Under the pieces are notes generated by a model. The model made no database searches and was not told the DNA's origin. It saw nothing but the letters and a program-made list of their open reading frames with translations. Source: Pseudomonadota bacterium (GTDB lineage: Bacteria; Pseudomonadota; Alphaproteobacteria; Rhizobiales; Segnochrobactraceae). From it: a stretch of 8,779 bases of DNA. Below are positions 6,541 to 8,779 of the stretch, in pieces (positions within the stretch are counted from its first letter, which is position 1; the number at the start of each line of letters is the position of its first letter). The translations under genes were made by a program, and so were the position numbers. The DNA lies in the NCBI GenBank assembly GCA_023442215.1, contig JAEZMP010000365.1, forward strand, positions 1 to 8,779, in the 5' to 3' direction.

Positions 6541-6617
6541 CCATCGAGACGCGCGGCTTGTTTCCGGTTGTTGGACAGTGCGCTGCCGGCCCCGGCATTC
6601 TAAGGAGTGACCCTGAC

Positions 6618-7109
6618 ATGATCGCCACCCTGGCGCACGCCCGCGCCTTCAAGTTCGCTGCTGCCTTCGCCGGCGTGCTCGCCGTCGCGGCCTGCGCCGA
6701 CAAGAACCAGCAGTCCGTGACCAACGCCGGTACCGCGACCCCCGGCTCGCCGCAGGACTTCGTCGTCAATGTCGGCGACCGCGTGTTCTTCCTCGTCGAC
6801 CAGACGGACCTGTCCGACGCCGCGCGCGCCACGCTCGACCGTCAGGCGCAGTGGCTGAACCGTTACACCCAGTACACGGTGACGATCGAAGGCCACGCCG
6901 ACGAGCGCGGCACCCGCGAGTACAACCTCGCGCTCGGCGCCCGCCGCGCCACCAACACCCGCAACTATCTCGCCAGCCGCGGCGTCGCCGCCAACCGCAT
7001 GCGGACGATCTCCTACGGCAAGGAACGCCCGGTCGCGGTGTGCGACGACGAGTCGTGCTGGTCGCAGAACCGCCGCGCGGTGACGGTGCTGAACGGCGCC
7101 GGCAGCTGA
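6618..7109 (+). CDS. pal: Peptidoglycan-associated lipoprotein Pal (Omp16-like)
   Basis: This 163-residue outer-membrane lipoprotein anchors the outer membrane to peptidoglycan and is the terminal partner of TolA/TolB. The ATG at 6618 is fixed by AAGGAG at 6602-6607, 10 nt upstream. A signal peptide ends in the lipobox VAAC, with lipidated C26; position +2 is Ala, consistent with outer-membrane sorting. After a short linker the OmpA-like domain runs from about 48 to 158. EGHADERGTREYNLALGARRA (91-111) contains D95 and R110, the pair that holds the peptide-stem diaminopimelate in this fold. A C142-X4-C147 pair in the VAVCDDESCWSQNRRAV segment, and the NGAG ending, closely resemble Brucella Omp16 as I remember it. 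That places the protein in the rhizobial Pal group. The preceding hairpin and candidate promoter suggest expression partly independent of tolB. A likely terminator lies 65 bases downstream. Confidence 0.97.
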   Translation: MIATLAHARAFKFAAAFAGVLAVAACADKNQQSVTNAGTATPGSPQDFVVNVGDRVFFLVDQTDLSDAARATLDRQAQWLNRYTQYTVTIEGHADERGTREYNLALGARRATNTRNYLASRGVAANRMRTISYGKERPVAVCDDESCWSQNRRAVTVLNGAGS

Positions 7110-7173
7110 TCGCGGATGCGGGCCGTCGCGGATCGGTGACGAGCCGCGCGGCCTTCTGCTCGTAGCCCTTCGC

Positions 7174-7214
7174 GGGCCGCCGCGCCGGATCCCGGCCCGC
7201 GGCCCCTTCTGTTT
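7174..7214 (+). terminator. Likely intrinsic terminator after pal
   Basis: GGGCCGC (7174-7180) pairs with GCGGCCC (7199-7205). Inside, GCCGG (7184-7188) pairs with CCGGC (7192-7196) around a 3-nt loop, with a small internal bulge between the two stems. The GC-rich hairpin is followed by a pyrimidine-rich CTTCTGTTT tract. This would separate pal from the downstream exporter gene. Confidence 0.6.
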
Positions 7215-7245
7215 CCGGTACCGGCGGAACCGGCTATGCTCCGCC

Positions 7246-7281
7246 TCGGGCTTCTGCCGCGGCGTTCGCGCGCGAGCCCGA
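7246..7281 (+). repeat. Inverted repeat just upstream of the exporter gene
   Basis: TCGGGCT (7246-7252) and AGCCCGA (7275-7281) are perfect inverses around a 22-nt, highly GC-rich interior that can fold further. The right arm ends 6 bases before the AGGGAG ribosome binding site at 7288-7293. It could be a leader hairpin affecting translation, or an operator. Function is inferred. Confidence 0.4.
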
Positions 7282-7299
7282 AGAGGCAGGGAGCTTGCG

Positions 7300-7944
7300 A
7301 TGCTTGAGTTATTTCCGGTCGCCTGGACGTCCTGGGTCGCGTTTGCCGGCGCGTCCGCCGTGCTCGTCCTGATCCCCGGTCCGACCGTCCTGCTCGTGGT
7401 CTCCTATGCCCTCGGGCAGGGCTGGCGGACCACGTTGCCGATGGCGATCGGCGTCGCGCTGGGCGATTTCACGGCCATGACCCTGTCGCTCGCCGGGCTC
7501 GGTGCCGTCCTCGCCGCGTCGGCGACCGTCTTCACCGCGGTGAAGTGGATCGGTGCGGCCTATCTCGTGTGGCTCGGCATCAAGCTGTGGCGGGCCGGCG
7601 GCCTGGCGGACGCCACCCCGCGCACCGACCGCTCGGGCGCGCTACGCATGCTGGCCCATGCGTGGCTGGTAACCGCCCTCAACCCGAAGGGCATCATCTT
7701 CTTCGTCGCGTTCCTGCCCCAGTTTCTCGACCGCTCCGCGCCGTTCCTGCCTCAGATGCTGGTGTTCGGCGCCACCTTCATCGTGCTCGCCTTCGCGAAC
7801 GTGATCGGCTACGCGCTGCTCGCCTCGCGGGCGCGCCGTGCGATCCGGCGGCCCGGCGTGCTCAGCCTCGTCAACAAGGTGGGCGGAGGCCTCCTGATCG
7901 GGGCGGGCGTGGCGACGGTCGGCCTGCGCGCCTCCCAGGGCTGA
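7300..7944 (+). CDS. LysE/RhtB-family amino-acid exporter
   Basis: This 214-residue inner-membrane protein matches the LysE/RhtB/ArgO translocator family, which exports amino acids such as lysine, homoserine, threonine or leucine by proton antiport. The ATG at 7300 has AGGGAG 6 nt upstream. The chain has the usual family length (about 205-215) and about six hydrophobic helices. The family marks are LIPGPT at 24-29 after the first helix, GVALGD at 51-56, AAYLVWLGIKLWR at 86-98, and LNPKGIIFFVAFLPQF at 127-142. The substrate cannot be read from sequence. The gene sits between pal and cpoB, where most tol-pal clusters have none, and lies after a likely terminator. It therefore probably has its own promoter. 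I see no adjacent LysG/Lrp-type regulator. No role in the Tol system is known for this family. Confidence 0.92.
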   Translation: MLELFPVAWTSWVAFAGASAVLVLIPGPTVLLVVSYALGQGWRTTLPMAIGVALGDFTAMTLSLAGLGAVLAASATVFTAVKWIGAAYLVWLGIKLWRAGGLADATPRTDRSGALRMLAHAWLVTALNPKGIIFFVAFLPQFLDRSAPFLPQMLVFGATFIVLAFANVIGYALLASRARRAIRRPGVLSLVNKVGGGLLIGAGVATVGLRASQG

Positions 7945-8001
7945 GTGACCTCGCGCGAACAAACTTTGGACCAAGTCCGATTCGATTGATGAAGTCTTAA
8001 T

Positions 8002-8025
8002 GGTCCATCGGTTGCGACATGGACC
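8002..8025. repeat. Inverted repeat in the spacer before cpoB
   Basis: GGTCCAT (8002-8008) and ATGGACC (8019-8025) are perfect inverses with a 10-nt gap. A related smaller motif, GGACCAAGTCC, lies about 30 bases upstream. It falls in the 253-bp non-coding spacer between the exporter and cpoB, 58 bases after the exporter stop. It could be an operator for a dimeric regulator or an mRNA hairpin. No T-run follows, so a terminator role is not supported. Confidence 0.35.
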
Positions 8026-8106
8026 CTGCCGGTGGGCGGAGGGCCCGCACGCTTGAACGCCTGCAGGCTCGGAAACCTCCGCCGACGCGCCGGACGCTGC
8101 GCCGCG

Positions 8107-8133
8107 GCGACACAAATCGCTCTTGATTAAAAT
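8107..8133 (+). promoter_or_regulatory. Weak candidate promoter for cpoB
   Basis: TAAAAT at 8128-8133 is a good -10 match in the only AT-rich patch of the spacer. GCGACA at 8107-8112 is a possible -35, but the 15-bp spacing is short. A start here would precede the cpoB ATG by about 60 nt. A perfect palindrome CCCGATCGGG (8146-8155) lies just downstream. Confidence 0.25.
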
Positions 8134-8197
8134 GCCGGACCGTTGCCCGATCGGGTCGTTCATTCAACCGGACAGGGGTCCAAGGGGTAACGAGGCA

Positions 8198-8779
8198 ATG
8201 GTGGCGGTATTTGGCGGAATGCGGGCGGCGGCTCTGCCCGGGCAGGGGCCTGCGGGCGAGCAGGGGTGTGCCCGGCCTGGGGGCGTCTCCGCGGGAAGGG
8301 CGACCGTGCGTTCGGCACGGCGTGCAGGTTATCGCCGTTCGGCGGCGGCTATCCTTGCGGCAGCCGGGTTGTTCCTTTCGGCCGGCGGCGCTTCGGCGCA
8401 GCTTTTCGGCAACAACAACACGGCGAACCAGCTCAGCAACATGTCGGTCCGGCTCGATTCGACCGAGAGCCAGATGCGCGCGCTGAACGGGCAGATCGAG
8501 CAGCTCAGTCACCAGATCATGCAGCTGCAGCAGCAGATCCAGCAGATGCAGGAGCTCAACGAGTTCCGCTTCCAGCAGCTCGAAGGCGGCAAGGGTGGCG
8601 CGCCGGCCAAGCCGATGAAGAAATCCTCGCTCGAGGGCACCCCGCCCGCGGGCGGCGCCGGCACCGATGTCGCCGCGCTGTCGGCGGGCGGGTTCTCCGC
8701 CCAACCCGAAGCCGCTCCGCCCACACCGGGCGGGGCAGGGCCGGTCGGCACCTTCCCGGCCGCCGAGACCGCCGGCAGC
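8198..8779 (+). CDS. cpoB: Cell division coordinator CpoB (YbgF), N-terminal part
   Basis: The frame is open from ATG 8198 to the right edge (194 codons), so the C-terminal TPR domain expected in this family is outside the window. Visible parts are an Arg-rich leader with a hydrophobic helix ending GGASA before QLFG (mature start at residue 68); a Gln-rich coiled coil at about 73-128, built from heptads such as QIMQLQQQIQQMQEL; and a low-complexity Gly/Pro/Ala/Ser linker from about 130 to the edge. CpoB is periplasmic, trimerises through the coiled coil, binds TolA and adjusts PBP1B activity so outer-membrane constriction keeps pace with septal wall synthesis. The ATG at 8198 has AAGGGG 10 nt upstream but implies a 67-residue leader. 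A GTG at 8306, with GGAAGG 6 nt upstream, would give a normal 31-residue signal peptide and may be the true start. The identity rests on the coiled coil, signal peptide and position. Confidence 0.88.
   Translation, partial: MVAVFGGMRAAALPGQGPAGEQGCARPGGVSAGRATVRSARRAGYRRSAAAILAAAGLFLSAGGASAQLFGNNNTANQLSNMSVRLDSTESQMRALNGQIEQLSHQIMQLQQQIQQMQELNEFRFQQLEGGKGGAPAKPMKKSSLEGTPPAGGAGTDVAALSAGGFSAQPEAAPPTPGGAGPVGTFPAAETAGS

Noticed and set aside
6558..6617. Upstream ATG extension of Pal by 20 residues
   Set aside because: The AAGGAG site at 6602-6607 and the lipoprotein signal peptide fix the start at 6618; the extension would put the candidate ribosome site inside the gene.
7997..8704. 235-codon minus-strand frame opposite cpoB
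   Set aside because: The plus-strand frame has a signal peptide and a coiled coil in the expected cpoB position; the antisense product has shadow-like composition.
1..8779. A new defence, mobile or biosynthetic system
   Set aside because: Every substantial gene belongs to a known family, and most form the classical Tol-Pal cluster; there is no nuclease, integrase, toxin-antitoxin pair or unknown gene cassette to support such a claim.

Overview
The window is high-G+C chromosomal DNA, most likely from an alphaproteobacterium of the order Rhizobiales (Hyphomicrobiales). The evidence is the gene set, a TolR with a Gly-rich then Arg-rich N-terminus, a proline-rich TolA, and a Pal whose C-terminus closely resembles Brucella Omp16, including the rhizobial CX4C pair. 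The genus cannot be named from this window.

Layout from left to right: (1) the first 149 codons of a COG0523/CobW-type G3E GTPase on the minus strand, cut by the window edge; (2) a divergent YbgC-type acyl-CoA thioesterase; (3) a 116-bp palindromic intergenic repeat whose two ends supply the TAG stop codons of both convergent neighbours; (4) a minus-strand acyltransferase-3 (OafA/ExoZ-like) membrane protein; (5) a 337-bp divergent intergenic region; (6) tolQ-tolR-tolA, nearly contiguous; (7) tolB after 132 bp; (8) pal after a spacer with a strong hairpin and its own candidate promoter; (9) a likely terminator, then a LysE/RhtB-family exporter; (10) the N-terminal part of cpoB (ybgF), running off the right edge.

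Together these genes form a Tol-Pal cluster in the usual order (ybgC-tolQ-tolR-tolA-tolB-pal-cpoB). TolQ and TolR are the proton-driven inner-membrane motor. TolA crosses the periplasm. TolB and the lipoprotein Pal link to the outer membrane and peptidoglycan. CpoB coordinates the machine with cell-wall synthesis during division. The notable departure is two cargo genes, the acyltransferase and the LysE-type exporter, which separate ybgC and cpoB from the core. I see no CRISPR array, transposase, phage gene, tRNA or rRNA. I do not see a clearly new multigene system; the findings concern locus architecture, the repeat element, regulatory hairpins and uncertain start sites.
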